Notes: generated by a model not told the origin, from the sequence alone. A DNA stretch of 64,000 nt from Desulfovibrio sp. Fe33 (GCF_028532725.1 NZ_JAQKGU010000004.1:62001-126000), one strand, 5' to 3'; counted from the first letter of the stretch, positions 8,741 to 17,501 are shown. Numbers and translations are program-made.

Positions 8741-9155
8741 CCGTCATCCTGCCCAGTATGGGGGTGACGAATTCATCGGGCAACGCCCCGCACGCCGCGC
8801 CGAGGAAGGCTCCGGCTATGGAGCCTATGACCAGGTTGGCTCCGTCCGCGCTTGCCGCGACCTGAAACAGGGCGCCCGCGAAGGAACCCAAAAATCCGCC
8901 CAGCATCCAGCCGTCATTGTTTACCCCCCGGTAGGGCTTGAGGCCCCGCCAGGCGCGGAAACAATCTTTCAGGAAAAAACCGGTGAACCCGCCGAGGAAC
9001 GCCCCGAGCAGCGTCAGCAACATGCCGGGGAATGCCGTGTGCAGGGTGAACCCGTATCGGATCGAGCCTTCGATAATCCCGGCCAGTCCTCCTACGGCCA
9101 ACAGTCCGTGGAAGCTTTTTTCCTTGGCGTCCAGCCTGGGTATGAAACGTTTCAT
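8718..9155 (-). CDS. Small glycine-rich inner-membrane protein of unknown function
   Basis: A 145-residue protein I do not recognise. The hydrophobic stretches at about 18-35, 42-62, 85-102 and 108-126 are rich in small residues (GGLAGII, LLGAFLGGFTGFF, GGFLGSFAGALF, GSIAGAFLGAACG), typical of packed transmembrane helices with GxxxG contacts. The start ATG at 9155 has a good RBS (TGGAGG). It lies convergent to nikK and divergent from the FadL gene and is not obviously part of either unit. Its Gly-rich helices resemble the DUF456 protein at 17644-18141 only in composition. Confidence 0.75.
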   Translation of the reverse strand: MKRFIPRLDAKEKSFHGLLAVGGLAGIIEGSIRYGFTLHTAFPGMLLTLLGAFLGGFTGFFLKDCFRAWRGLKPYRGVNNDGWMLGGFLGSFAGALFQVAASADGANLVIGSIAGAFLGAACGALPDEFVTPILGRMTEKTSDRP

Positions 9156-9354
9156 GCGACCTCCAGCGCCGGTAAATTGTGCCGCATCCCGCCGCTTGCC
9201 TCTGTTTTGTGCCAGAATCGTGCCGTGTCTCAGCCCCTTGTTTTACCCTTTGGGAAAATAAGTTAAACAGTTGTTTGAAAAGACTTTTTGGTTTTACATT
9301 TTTTGGGGTGGCGTGTATGAGGGTGCAGTTTGTGCATAAGGTAACGCAATGTTT

Positions 9355-9426
9355 CCTTGGTGGGAAGACACCAAGGCATCTGGGAGGGTGCCGGAGGCAT
9401 TCAATCGAACGCCGCGGAGGTGCGGC
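9355..9426 (+). other. Structured leader upstream of the FadL-type gene
   Basis: Two perfect hairpins lie in the 92 bases before the start codon: CCTTGGTG/CACCAAGG with a six-base loop (9355-9376) and GCCGC/GCGGC with a six-base loop (9411-9426). Neither has a T-run. I cannot match the region to a known riboswitch. The rest of the 292-base gap (9156-9447) is AT-rich with no gene. Confidence 0.4.
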
Positions 9427-9447
9427 GGATCAATCTAAGGGGGAAGG

Positions 9448-10659
9448 ATGAAACGCGTTTACGCATGTTTTGCGCTCGGTTTTCTGGCCTGCCTGCTGGC
9501 GACCGCGGATGTGGTCCATGCAGGCGGTTTTGCATTGTACGAATGGGGCAACCGCGCCCTGGGAATGGGGACCGCCAACTACGCCACCGGCAATGACGCT
9601 TCGGTCATCGCCTACAATCCGGCGCAGATGTCCCGTCTTGAAGGAACCAATGTCTATGGCGGCGTGACCGCGGTCTCTCCGTCTTCCGACGTCTACATCA
9701 ACGGTGCAAAGAGCCAGACCCAGAACCAGGTTTTCGGCGTGCCGCACGGCTTCGCGACTCACCAGCTCAACGAAGACTGGACGATCGGCGTGGGCGTGTA
9801 CACCCGGTTCGGCCTCGGCACCGACTACGACAGCACCTGGCCCGGCAAGACCTTGATTCAGGATGCCCTGCTGGAGTCCTTTTCCCTGACTCCGACCGTG
9901 TCCTATAAGATCAACGATTCCCTGTCCGTGGGCGGAGGACTCGAGGTTATCAAGGGGTCCTTCAAATTCCACAAGGCCACCGCTTTCGGCGGGACTTTCA
10001 TGACCGATGTTGAGGGCACGTCCTTCGGCATGAACATGGGCCTGCTCTATGACATCAACGACATGTTTTCCCTGGGCCTGATGTACCGCTCTCCCGTGCA
10101 TTTCGAAGGGACAGGCGACGTCTCCTCTTCCGGCAACCCCATTCCCGTGCTGAATTCCGAAGGCGACTGTACCATGACCGCCGATTTCCCGGCGAGCTAC
10201 AGCGTTGGCCTTGGATTTAAGCCCATAGAGAATCTGACCTTTGAATTCGATGTGGTCTACACGCAGTGGGAACAGTTCGACCGTATCGAGTTCGATTTCG
10301 ATAACTTTATCCTGAGCAAGGAGGAGATGGACTTCAACTACAAGTCCACCTGGCGCTTCCAGATCGGCGCGGAATATCTGCTTACCGACGCCTTCGCCGT
10401 GCGTGCCGGATACGTTTACGATCAGACTCCCATCCGGCATGATTACGCTTCCCCCATGCTGCCCGTTAACGACCGCCAGATGTTCACCTTGGGCGCAGGC
10501 TACAAGTGGGACAAGTGGACCGTGGACGTGGCCGGTATGTATATCGTCAGCAAAAACCGCAAAGGTATGACCATGAGCGACGGCTCCCATCATTTCGACG
10601 CGGATTTCAAGAACGGAAGGACCTGGGGTCTCGGTACCTCCATCGGCTACCACTTTTAG
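9448..10659 (+). CDS. OmpP1/FadL-family outer-membrane channel
   Basis: A 403-residue outer-membrane beta-barrel with a signal peptide (about 1-25, VVHAGGFALYEWGNRALG). The mature N-terminus and the following MGTANYATGNDASVIAYNPAQM are the typical FadL plug motif (glycine-aromatic start, then NPA). The strands alternate, and the chain ends in Phe (SIGYHF), as needed for BAM recognition. FadL proteins pass hydrophobic compounds such as long-chain fatty acids. Its place between nikK and nikO is odd for a nickel locus, and a terminator directly behind it argues for a separate transcription unit. Start ATG 9448 follows AAGGGGGAAGG. Confidence 0.9.
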   Translation: MKRVYACFALGFLACLLATADVVHAGGFALYEWGNRALGMGTANYATGNDASVIAYNPAQMSRLEGTNVYGGVTAVSPSSDVYINGAKSQTQNQVFGVPHGFATHQLNEDWTIGVGVYTRFGLGTDYDSTWPGKTLIQDALLESFSLTPTVSYKINDSLSVGGGLEVIKGSFKFHKATAFGGTFMTDVEGTSFGMNMGLLYDINDMFSLGLMYRSPVHFEGTGDVSSSGNPIPVLNSEGDCTMTADFPASYSVGLGFKPIENLTFEFDVVYTQWEQFDRIEFDFDNFILSKEEMDFNYKSTWRFQIGAEYLLTDAFAVRAGYVYDQTPIRHDYASPMLPVNDRQMFTLGAGYKWDKWTVDVAGMYIVSKNRKGMTMSDGSHHFDADFKNGRTWGLGTSIGYHF

Positions 10660-10684
10660 GCTCCGCCGAACGGAAAATGACAAA

Positions 10685-10706
10685 CCCCGCTTCGGCGGGG
10701 TTTTTT
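10685..10706 (+). terminator. Rho-independent terminator after the FadL gene
   Basis: CCCCGC-TTCG-GCGGGG followed by six Ts; a textbook UUCG-loop terminator. Confidence 0.95.
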
Positions 10707-10798
10707 GTTACTGTTCCCCTGTTTCCGGCTGCGACCTTTTTGTATCGTGGCGTTGACAGTGTGATTGGGATGATGGAGTGTTGTGATCGAGGAATGCA

Positions 10799-11539
10799 AT
10801 GATAGAACTCAATACGGTTACGTTTGCCTATCCCGCAGGGGAAGAGGTGTTGTCAGAGGTGTCCCTGAAAGTGGGCAAGGGCGGCCTGCTCGGCCTGGCC
10901 GGAGCCAACGGTTCGGGCAAGTCCACCCTGCTTGCGTTGATGGCCGGTTTGTACGCCCCCGTCAGCGGTAGTCTTGAAGTGGCCGGACGTGTCAGTCCGG
11001 GCAAGGAAAGCGGCATCCGCTCGGTTTGTCGGCTGGTCATGCAGGATGCCGATTTGCAGATTCTCGGGGCCACGGTGGAGGAGGATCTCCTGCTGGGCCG
11101 TGAACGGAGCGAGGCTGTGACGGCCGAGGCCCGCGGCATGGCGGAGCGGCTCAATCTGTTGAAGTACTGGGACCGCCCGGTGCAGACCCTTTCCTGGGGC
11201 ACCAAACGCAAGCTCTGTTTGGCCGCGGCTTTGCTCGACAGGCCGTGCGTTCTCCTTTTGGACGAACCGTTCAGCGGCCTGGATTATCCCGGCGTGCGCG
11301 AGATGCGCGCTCTGATCCGGGCCAACCGAGAGGCGGGATTGACTCAGGTGGTCTCCAGCCATGACTTGGACAGCTTTATCGACTTGGTGGACGAACTGGT
11401 TGTGCTCGACAACGGCATTCTGGCTTTGGACGGCCCGCCTGAGGCCGTGCTTGACGAGGTCACGGCGCATGGAGTCCGCGCGCCGGGCTCCTGGACCGCC
11501 TGCCGGACCATTGTTCCCTGGGACGGGGAGGAACGGTGA
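10799..11539 (+). CDS. nikO: Energy-coupling-factor ABC ATPase, NikO/CbiO type
   Basis: A 246-residue ATPase with Walker A GANGSGKST (about residue 36), Q-loop RLVMQDADLQ, Walker B CVLLLDEPFSGLD and switch His in SSHDLDSF. The ABC signature is LSWGTKRK rather than LSGGQ. It powers an ECF-type importer for Ni2+ or Co2+ with the T component NikQ, whose ATG overlaps this stop (TGATG). The nickel assignment rests on nikK upstream. No membrane S component (NikM/N or CbiM) lies in this window, so it must be encoded elsewhere if the transporter works. A cobalt role is the main alternative. Confidence 0.82.
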   Translation: MIELNTVTFAYPAGEEVLSEVSLKVGKGGLLGLAGANGSGKSTLLALMAGLYAPVSGSLEVAGRVSPGKESGIRSVCRLVMQDADLQILGATVEEDLLLGRERSEAVTAEARGMAERLNLLKYWDRPVQTLSWGTKRKLCLAAALLDRPCVLLLDEPFSGLDYPGVREMRALIRANREAGLTQVVSSHDLDSFIDLVDELVVLDNGILALDGPPEAVLDEVTAHGVRAPGSWTACRTIVPWDGEER

Positions 11540-12249
11540 TGCATGACTTTGCGGCTCTGGTCCGCTCCTTGGACCCCCGCCTCAAGTTGGCGGCCGCCTT
11601 GCTGATTGGACCCTGCCTGTGGAAGGTGCATGTCCTGGCGGCGGCAGCTTGCGCCGTGTTCCTGCTCTTGCTCGCCTTGCCGCTGGCGGCCGGGCTGCCC
11701 GGTGGCGGAAAGATGGTCCGCAGCCTGCTCGGCTTCGTGTTTTTTTGGGTCGCGGTCAAGGCCGTTCTGGATGGTATTTCCGGCGTTCCGCCTGAGTATA
11801 TCGCCTCGGACGCGGCCCAGTTGACCGTGCGGCTGGTCGCCTTGCTCATGCTTGGGCTGAGCCTGGCCCTTTCCACTTCGGCCCGTGCGCTCGGGCTGGC
11901 TGTCGCCTGGGCGCTCAAGCCTTTGCTCGGCGCGGAGCGGGCCTGGCGCGTGGCCCTGTCCCTTTCGCTGATGGTTCATTTTCTGCCGACCTGTCTCGCC
12001 ACCATGTCCGGAGTGCGCGAGGTGGCTGCGCGGCGGTGTCCCGATGCCGGATTTTTCCGGCGTATGCGCATGATTCCCCAGGCGGTCGTCCGCAATCTTG
12101 GGCAAAAGACCTGGAATCAGACCCTGGCCGTGGCCTGTCGCGGATTGGACCGTGCCGGGGCGTGGGAACCCGATTTTTCCTGGACCGGCCGGGATTCCCT
12201 GGCCTCCGCCTTCGTGCTGCTGGTCGCGTCGGCCATGTTTTTGGTGTAG
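11539..12249 (+). CDS. nikQ: Energy-coupling-factor transmembrane (T) component, NikQ/CbiQ type
   Basis: A 236-residue membrane protein with four to six hydrophobic segments. It begins with SLDPRLKLAAAL, the characteristic start of CbiQ/NikQ T components (.DPR.K). Near residue 165 the segment MRMIPQAVVRNLGQ is followed by ACRGLDRAG, in the position of the coupling-helix Ala-Arg-Gly motif that contacts the ATPase. The start ATG overlaps the nikO stop codon by one base, so translation is coupled. It ends 99 bases before the next gene. It pairs with NikO for energising a metal S component that is not present here. Confidence 0.85.
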   Translation: MHDFAALVRSLDPRLKLAAALLIGPCLWKVHVLAAAACAVFLLLLALPLAAGLPGGGKMVRSLLGFVFFWVAVKAVLDGISGVPPEYIASDAAQLTVRLVALLMLGLSLALSTSARALGLAVAWALKPLLGAERAWRVALSLSLMVHFLPTCLATMSGVREVAARRCPDAGFFRRMRMIPQAVVRNLGQKTWNQTLAVACRGLDRAGAWEPDFSWTGRDSLASAFVLLVASAMFLV

Positions 12250-12348
12250 CAAACGCTCCAGCCATATTGACGGAATGCGCCGTCCCCCATAGTATTTATG
12301 GTAATAGGTTGTTTTTCATCCTTCAGACCGCAATGCCAAGGGGAAATC

Positions 12349-13173
12349 ATGCCCACCATCACCCAGATGACGCCGGACCAGGCCCGCAAGTTCATGGAAG
12401 CGGGCAAACCCGATGCCTATACTCTCCTCGATGTGCGACAGGAGTTGGAGTACGAGGCGGATCATATTCCGGGGGCCCGTCTTGTGCCCCTGCCGGAATT
12501 GCCCGACCGCCTGGACGAGTTGGACAGGGAAATGCCCTTGCTGGTCTACTGCGCGTCGGGGGGGCGCTCAATGGCCGCCGCCGTGCTTCTTGAAGGGCAG
12601 GGGTTTAGGGACGTCAACAACCTGGTGGGCGGCATTTCCGCCTGGGAGGGTGCGTCCGCATTTGGCCCCATGGAGTTGGGCATGATCGCCTTTACCGGCG
12701 CGGAAAGCCCTGCCGAGGCTCTTCTCAAGGCCTATGCCATGGAGGACACTCTCCAGGCGTTCTATTCACAGCGGGCGGACATCGCCGAAACCCCGGACCG
12801 CATCGAGCTGTTCATGAAGCTGGCCGGGTTCGAAGACCGGCACAAGGATGTCCTGTACGAGCTGTATACCCGCATCGTCGAGGATGTCATGAGCCGCGTG
12901 GAGTTCGAGGCTGTAGCCCTGCGCAATGCCGAAGAGCTGGCCGAGGGCGGGGTGCCCGTCAGCGAGTTCATGGACCGTTTTCCGGGCGCGTTTGACAGCG
13001 ACCTGGGAGTCCTGGAGTTGGCCGTCATGGTCGAGGCCCAGGCCCTGGATTATTATCTGCGTTGCGCCATGCGCGCCCAAAACAAGGACAGCCGGGATAT
13101 CTTCCAGCTTCTGGCCAGGGAAGAGAAGGCCCATCTCAAGCTGCTCGGCAAGCAGATGGACAGGCGGAGCTGA
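12349..13173 (+). CDS. Rhodanese domain fused to a ferritin-like di-iron domain
   Basis: A 274-residue fusion. Residues about 5-110 form a rhodanese: LLDVRQELEYEADHIPGA, then the active-site loop YCASGGRS with the sulfur-carrying cysteine. Residues about 125-270 form a rubrerythrin-like four-helix domain with Glu and His ligand candidates (GFEDRHKD, then REEKAHLKLL). This arrangement occurs in anaerobes, probably linking sulfane-sulfur transfer to peroxide or iron handling; no reaction is established here. The start is the ATG at 12349 behind AAGGGGAA. An in-frame upstream ATG at 12298 has no RBS. The gene stands alone after nikQ. Confidence 0.87.
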   Translation: MPTITQMTPDQARKFMEAGKPDAYTLLDVRQELEYEADHIPGARLVPLPELPDRLDELDREMPLLVYCASGGRSMAAAVLLEGQGFRDVNNLVGGISAWEGASAFGPMELGMIAFTGAESPAEALLKAYAMEDTLQAFYSQRADIAETPDRIELFMKLAGFEDRHKDVLYELYTRIVEDVMSRVEFEAVALRNAEELAEGGVPVSEFMDRFPGAFDSDLGVLELAVMVEAQALDYYLRCAMRAQNKDSRDIFQLLAREEKAHLKLLGKQMDRRS

Positions 13174-13190
13174 ACCGGTTCGGGGCGCGG

Positions 13191-14066
13191 TCAGTTCGTC
13201 ACGGGCCGGTGCCCGAAGCGCAGGTTCGGCACCACGATCCCGAGGATTATCAGGAACGCTCCCCATATTTGCAGCCAGACCACAGATTCGTCGAGGAAAG
13301 CCGCCGCAGCCAACAGGGTGACGACAGGCTCCACGGATGAGAAGATGCAGGCGTAGGCGCTGCCGACTTTTTCGATGGCCGCGAACAGGAAGGTTATGGC
13401 GATCAGGCCGGGGAAAACGCCCAGCGCGAGGCTGAGGCCGACCTGTTCCAGGTCCGTTGTTCCCCATGCGCGGATGTCGCCGGAAAGGGTGAAGGACACC
13501 GCCGCGAAGGCCAGGACGTAGAAGGTCGCGGTCAGCGGTTTGAGTCCCTTGAGCAACACCTGGACGAGGACGAGATACACGGAAAAGGTGGCCATGGACC
13601 CCAGGGCGTAAGCCAGTCCCGTGGCGTCCACTTCGCGCAGGAAGGCGTCATAGAAGACCAGGCAGCATCCGGCCATGACCAGGAGCAGGGAGAGGACGAC
13701 CGTTCGGTTGATCCGCATACTCAGGAACATCGAGGCGAGCAGGGTCACGGCCACGGGGTGGCCGTACAGGACCAGCGCCGTGGTCGAGGCCGGAATGGTC
13801 GCCAAGGCGTTGACGAAGCAGGTGGTCTGCGTCCAGTAGACCACGAGTCCCAGGAAGGCGCATTTGGCCAACTCCGGCATGGATATGCGCAGCATCTGCT
13901 TGTCCTTGGCGAGCAGGTAGAACAAAAGCAGAATAGCTGCCACGGAGAAGCGCATTTGCATCATGACCGCACCGTCCATGCCCGCGGCATAGCCGAGCTT
14001 GACCAGGATGGCCATGGAACCGAAACAGGCTGCGGATATTACCGCATAAATAAGGCCCTGAAGCAT
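13191..14066 (-). CDS. EamA/DMT-family transporter
   Basis: A 291-residue inner-membrane protein with ten hydrophobic segments in two EamA repeats (about 1-135 and 145-285). The second repeat ends with the usual AAAAFLDESVVWLQIWGAFLIILGI helix pattern (conserved E at the turn). Members export metabolites such as amino acids or nucleotide precursors; the substrate here is unknown. It starts four bases after the tlyA stop, so it is probably the last gene of thrC-tlyA-eamA on the minus strand. It converges on the rhodanese-ferritin gene with only 17 bases between stops. Confidence 0.88.
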   Translation of the reverse strand: MLQGLIYAVISAACFGSMAILVKLGYAAGMDGAVMMQMRFSVAAILLLFYLLAKDKQMLRISMPELAKCAFLGLVVYWTQTTCFVNALATIPASTTALVLYGHPVAVTLLASMFLSMRINRTVVLSLLLVMAGCCLVFYDAFLREVDATGLAYALGSMATFSVYLVLVQVLLKGLKPLTATFYVLAFAAVSFTLSGDIRAWGTTDLEQVGLSLALGVFPGLIAITFLFAAIEKVGSAYACIFSSVEPVVTLLAAAAFLDESVVWLQIWGAFLIILGIVVPNLRFGHRPVTN

Positions 14067-14070
14067 TGAG

Positions 14071-14820
14071 TTATTCCGGAAGGGCCATGTAGGCCATGTA
14101 TTCCTGGTTGCCTTTGGGGCCCAGTATTTTGGAGGGCACCACGCCCCGCACGATCAGTCCGAGTTCGGCTTCGCAGAATCCGATGACCGTGTCAACGGCC
14201 TCCTGCTGTAGCCGCTTGCTGCGGACCACGCCTTTGTCGGTCAGTCCCGGTCCCACCTCGAACTGAGGTTTGACCAGCACCACCAGTTCTCCGCCCGGCT
14301 TGAGGAATTGCAGGCACGCGGGCAGAATCTTGGTCAGGGAAATGAATGATACGTCGGCAACGATGACGTCCACCGGATCGGAGATGAGGTCGGGCTTCGC
14401 ATGTCTCACGTTGGTCCGTTCCAGGTTGACCACGCGTTCGTCCTGCCTGAGCTTTTCGTGCAACTGCCCATAGCCGACATCCACGGCGTGCACCCGCACG
14501 GCTCCGTGCTGGAGCATGCAATCCGTGAAGCCGCCCGTGGACGCGCCTGCGTCCAGCGCGATCTTTCCCATGAAATCTATGGCGAATTCTTCGATGGCCG
14601 TGAGCAACTTGTACGCTCCGCGCGATACGAAGCGATCATCTTCGGGAACCACGAACTCCGTGTCTTCCGAGAATTGCTGACCCGGCTTGCTGACCGGCGT
14701 TTTCTGGCCGCGGTCCAGGAAGTGAACCTTGCCGGCCATAATCAGCCGTTTGCCTTTTTCCCGGCTCTCCACCAGGCCCTGCGAGGCCAGGAGTTGATCC
14801 GCACGCTGTTTTTTCGGCAT
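14071..14820 (-). CDS. tlyA: TlyA-family rRNA 2'-O-methyltransferase
   Basis: A 249-residue protein with an N-terminal S4 RNA-binding domain (ADQLLASQGLVESREKGKRLI, residues about 6-26) and an FtsJ-like SAM methyltransferase domain (about 60-245). SAM binding is seen in LDAGASTGGFTDC, with VDVGYGQLH and VADVSFISL following; the catalytic K-D-K-E type residues fit the family. Known members methylate cytidine 2'-OH in 16S and/or 23S rRNA; some are called haemolysins for historical reasons. The start ATG at 14820 is preceded by GGAGG. A longer frame to 14904 is low-complexity and less likely. Neighbours are thrC upstream and an EamA transporter downstream. Confidence 0.92.
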   Translation of the reverse strand: MPKKQRADQLLASQGLVESREKGKRLIMAGKVHFLDRGQKTPVSKPGQQFSEDTEFVVPEDDRFVSRGAYKLLTAIEEFAIDFMGKIALDAGASTGGFTDCMLQHGAVRVHAVDVGYGQLHEKLRQDERVVNLERTNVRHAKPDLISDPVDVIVADVSFISLTKILPACLQFLKPGGELVVLVKPQFEVGPGLTDKGVVRSKRLQQEAVDTVIGFCEAELGLIVRGVVPSKILGPKGNQEYMAYMALPE

Positions 14821-14966
14821 GTGGGTGTGCCTCCGGCGGTCGTGGGAAGGAGCGGAAGGCCCCTGTGCAGGGGCTTTGCCGGTCCTCTTCCCACGGCCAT
14901 CCATCCCCTCCCTTCTCCAATTGTCTTGGGCCGCTTGCGGCGGGGCAGGGGAACGTGGAAGTGGGG

Positions 14967-16415
14967 TTACTTTTTTTCGAGACCGAGTTTGGCGACCACG
15001 TTGTCGGCGGTCCTGCGGGTGAAGTCGGCCTCGGACAAGGCGTCCTTTTCCTCGGGGGTGATGATCAGCTCAGGCTTGTTGGCGAGCGTCATGTCCGGCG
15101 TGACCCCGAACTCGGGCGGGAAGCTGTTGTCGAAGTACATATTCTGGAAATCCACAAACTTGAGCTGATGCGCCGTGGAGTCGAGTACGCACAGTTCTTC
15201 CTTGGAGACCAGGCCCAGTTCCAGGGCGCGCTTGGCGCCGGCGAATGACTCGCCGCCCTGGGTGCAGGCGATGTGGCCGTTGCGGTTGGCCTGGATCATG
15301 GAGTCCATGATCTGCTGTTCCGTCACCTGGATGACCTGGAAGGCCCGTTTGCCGCCCACGGCTTCGAACTTCTCGGCGAAGTATTTTACGCGCGGGAAGG
15401 AAACCGGATTGCCGATCATGGCCGCCTGGGCCACGGACGCGCCGACCTTCACGGGGTGGAACTCGCGCTCGTTGGGGTCGTCCACCGCGTAGTAGCGGTA
15501 GACCGGGTCTGCATGGTGCGACTGGACGCCGAAGATGCGCGGCAGTTCGGCGATGATGCCCAGATCGTAAAGCTTGAGGAAACCCGCCATGATGGCCGTG
15601 ATGTTGCCCGCATTGCCGATCGGCACGAAGATGCATTTGCCCTTCATGTCCCAATCGTACCATTGAGCGCATTCGAAGGCGTAGGACTCCTGGCCGAGGA
15701 TGCGCCAGGCGTTCTTGGAGTTGAGCAGGGCCACGCGGTAATTATCGGCAAGATGCTCGACCACCTTCATGCAGTCGTCGAAGACGCCGGGTACTTCGAG
15801 GACGACCGCGCCGGAGCCGAGGGGCTGAGCGAGCTGGGCCGGGGTGACTTTGCCGTGAGGCAGGATGACCACGGACTTGATTGCGCCGCCCGCATACGAG
15901 GCGTAGAGCGCGGCAGCGGCCGAGGTGTCGCCCGTGGAGGCGCAGACCGTCAGAATCTGGTCCCATCCATGGCGGCGGATCAGCGAGCGCAGGTAGGAGA
16001 AGCCGCAGGCCATGCCGCGGTCCTTGAAGGATGCCGAAGGGTTCTGGCCGTCATTCTTGTAGGCGGTGGTCAGCCCGGTGGCCGCGTTGAGCGACGGGCT
16101 CGAGGCCACCAGCGGGGTGTTGCCCTCGCCGAGGTAGACGATGTCCTCTTCTTCAAGCACCGGGGCCATGAGCTCATAGAAACGGAAGATGCCGCGCAGG
16201 GCGGTTCGCTTGGAAGCGGCCCGGCCGTCGAAGATGGCGCGCCACTCTTCGCCGCTGGTCTTCTTCAGCTCGTCGAAATTCAGGTTGTCGAGCAGGAACA
16301 CGCCGCCGCAGTTGGGGCAGGTGTAGTACAGCTCGTCAGTGGGGAATCGCTCGCCGCAGCCAAGACAGAAGTATTCCATGTGTCCGCGGTAGGAGGGAAA
16401 AAGATCGGCAGTCAT
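14967..16415 (-). CDS. thrC: Threonine synthase
   Basis: A 482-residue PLP enzyme converting O-phosphohomoserine to threonine. The Schiff-base lysine is in NPSASFKDRG near residue 130, and the phosphate-binding loop is in FVPIGNAGN. The N-terminus carries a zinc-ribbon-like segment, CLGC ... CPNCGG (residues about 18-38), often seen in the longer threonine synthases. The start at 16415 is chosen by length; the internal ATG at 16382 would still keep the ribbon. RBS support is weak for both. The gene diverges from the patatin gene and probably leads the tlyA/eamA unit, although 146 bases separate it from tlyA. Confidence 0.94.
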   Translation of the reverse strand: MTADLFPSYRGHMEYFCLGCGERFPTDELYYTCPNCGGVFLLDNLNFDELKKTSGEEWRAIFDGRAASKRTALRGIFRFYELMAPVLEEEDIVYLGEGNTPLVASSPSLNAATGLTTAYKNDGQNPSASFKDRGMACGFSYLRSLIRRHGWDQILTVCASTGDTSAAAALYASYAGGAIKSVVILPHGKVTPAQLAQPLGSGAVVLEVPGVFDDCMKVVEHLADNYRVALLNSKNAWRILGQESYAFECAQWYDWDMKGKCIFVPIGNAGNITAIMAGFLKLYDLGIIAELPRIFGVQSHHADPVYRYYAVDDPNEREFHPVKVGASVAQAAMIGNPVSFPRVKYFAEKFEAVGGKRAFQVIQVTEQQIMDSMIQANRNGHIACTQGGESFAGAKRALELGLVSKEELCVLDSTAHQLKFVDFQNMYFDNSFPPEFGVTPDMTLANKPELIITPEEKDALSEADFTRRTADNVVAKLGLEKK

Positions 16416-16580
16416 TGGTTCACCCGGTGGGGATAAGGTTCTCTTTCAGCTCGCCATAAAGGCGTCAAAGGTTCGCTTAAAAGGTAGTGTATGGCAAGTC
16501 AAAATTGTGTAGGGTGGCGCCGCGAACAACGGGACGTCGGGCCTTTTCCCGGCCGGACGCCCACATCGGAGAATCATTGC

Positions 16581-17465
16581 ATGAAAAAGAAAACGGTATC
16601 GTTGGTTTTGGGCAGCGGCGGCGCGCGCGGACTCGCGCACATCGGTGTCATTCATTGGCTGGAGGAGCACGGCTGCGAGATCAAGTCCATCGCCGGTTCC
16701 TCCATGGGCGCGCTGGTCGGCGGCATTCACGCCATCGGCAAGCTCGACGTGTACGAACGGTGGGCGTGCGGCATCACCAAGCGCGACATGCTTGCCTTGA
16801 TGGATGTCTCCTTCGGTATGGACGGGCTCATCAAGGGCGACCGGCTCATCGACACCCTGCGTCACGTGGTCGGCGAGGAGCGCATCGAGAACCTGTCCGT
16901 CAGCTACACGGCGGTGGCGGCGAATATTTCCCGCCGCAAGGAGGTCTGGATCAGGAAGGGGCCCATCTTCGACGCCATCAAGGCGTCCATCGCCCTGCCG
17001 CTTTTCTTCAAGCCTGTGGTGATAAACGGCGAGGACATCATTGATGGCGGTATTCTCAATCCCGTGCCCATCGCGCCGACCTTCAGCGATCTCACCGACT
17101 ATACCATTGCCGTGAACCTGTGCGCGCCACCGGTCAAGGGGGTCGAGATCACTGCCGACAAGATCAACGAAGATGAAAATAATTCCGGCATGTCTCATGC
17201 CGTGTCCGAGTTCCTCGGTTCCATGACCGACAAGATCGTCATGAAGCGTAAGGATATCCGCGCCTACGACATCCTGTACAAATCCTTCGACGCCATGCAG
17301 GGCTCCATCGCCCGGCAAAAGATCGCGGCCTATCCCCCGGATGCGGTCCTGAATATTCCCATCAATCTGTGCAACATGATGGACTTCGACAAGGCCGCGC
17401 CGATCATCGAGCACGGCTACAATCTGGCCGCCGCGAATCTTCCGGCCGTTTTCGCGTCGCGCTAA
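16581..17465 (+). CDS. Patatin-like phospholipase
   Basis: A 294-residue serine lipid acyl hydrolase. The oxyanion-hole loop is GSGGARG (residues about 11-17), the nucleophile is in GSSMG (about 41-45), and the catalytic Asp of the Ser-Asp dyad is in DGG (about 155-157). There is no signal peptide, so it probably acts in the cytoplasm or on the inner leaflet, as in RssA/YlbK-type proteins. The start ATG 16581 opens MKKKTVSLVLG; upstream in-frame sequence is not family-like. It is a single gene, divergent from thrC and followed by a hairpin terminator. The substrate is unknown. Confidence 0.92.
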   Translation: MKKKTVSLVLGSGGARGLAHIGVIHWLEEHGCEIKSIAGSSMGALVGGIHAIGKLDVYERWACGITKRDMLALMDVSFGMDGLIKGDRLIDTLRHVVGEERIENLSVSYTAVAANISRRKEVWIRKGPIFDAIKASIALPLFFKPVVINGEDIIDGGILNPVPIAPTFSDLTDYTIAVNLCAPPVKGVEITADKINEDENNSGMSHAVSEFLGSMTDKIVMKRKDIRAYDILYKSFDAMQGSIARQKIAAYPPDAVLNIPINLCNMMDFDKAAPIIEHGYNLAAANLPAVFASR

Positions 17466-17501
17466 TCCGCAAGAAATTCCTGCCGTCGCCTGACGCCTGG
17501 C

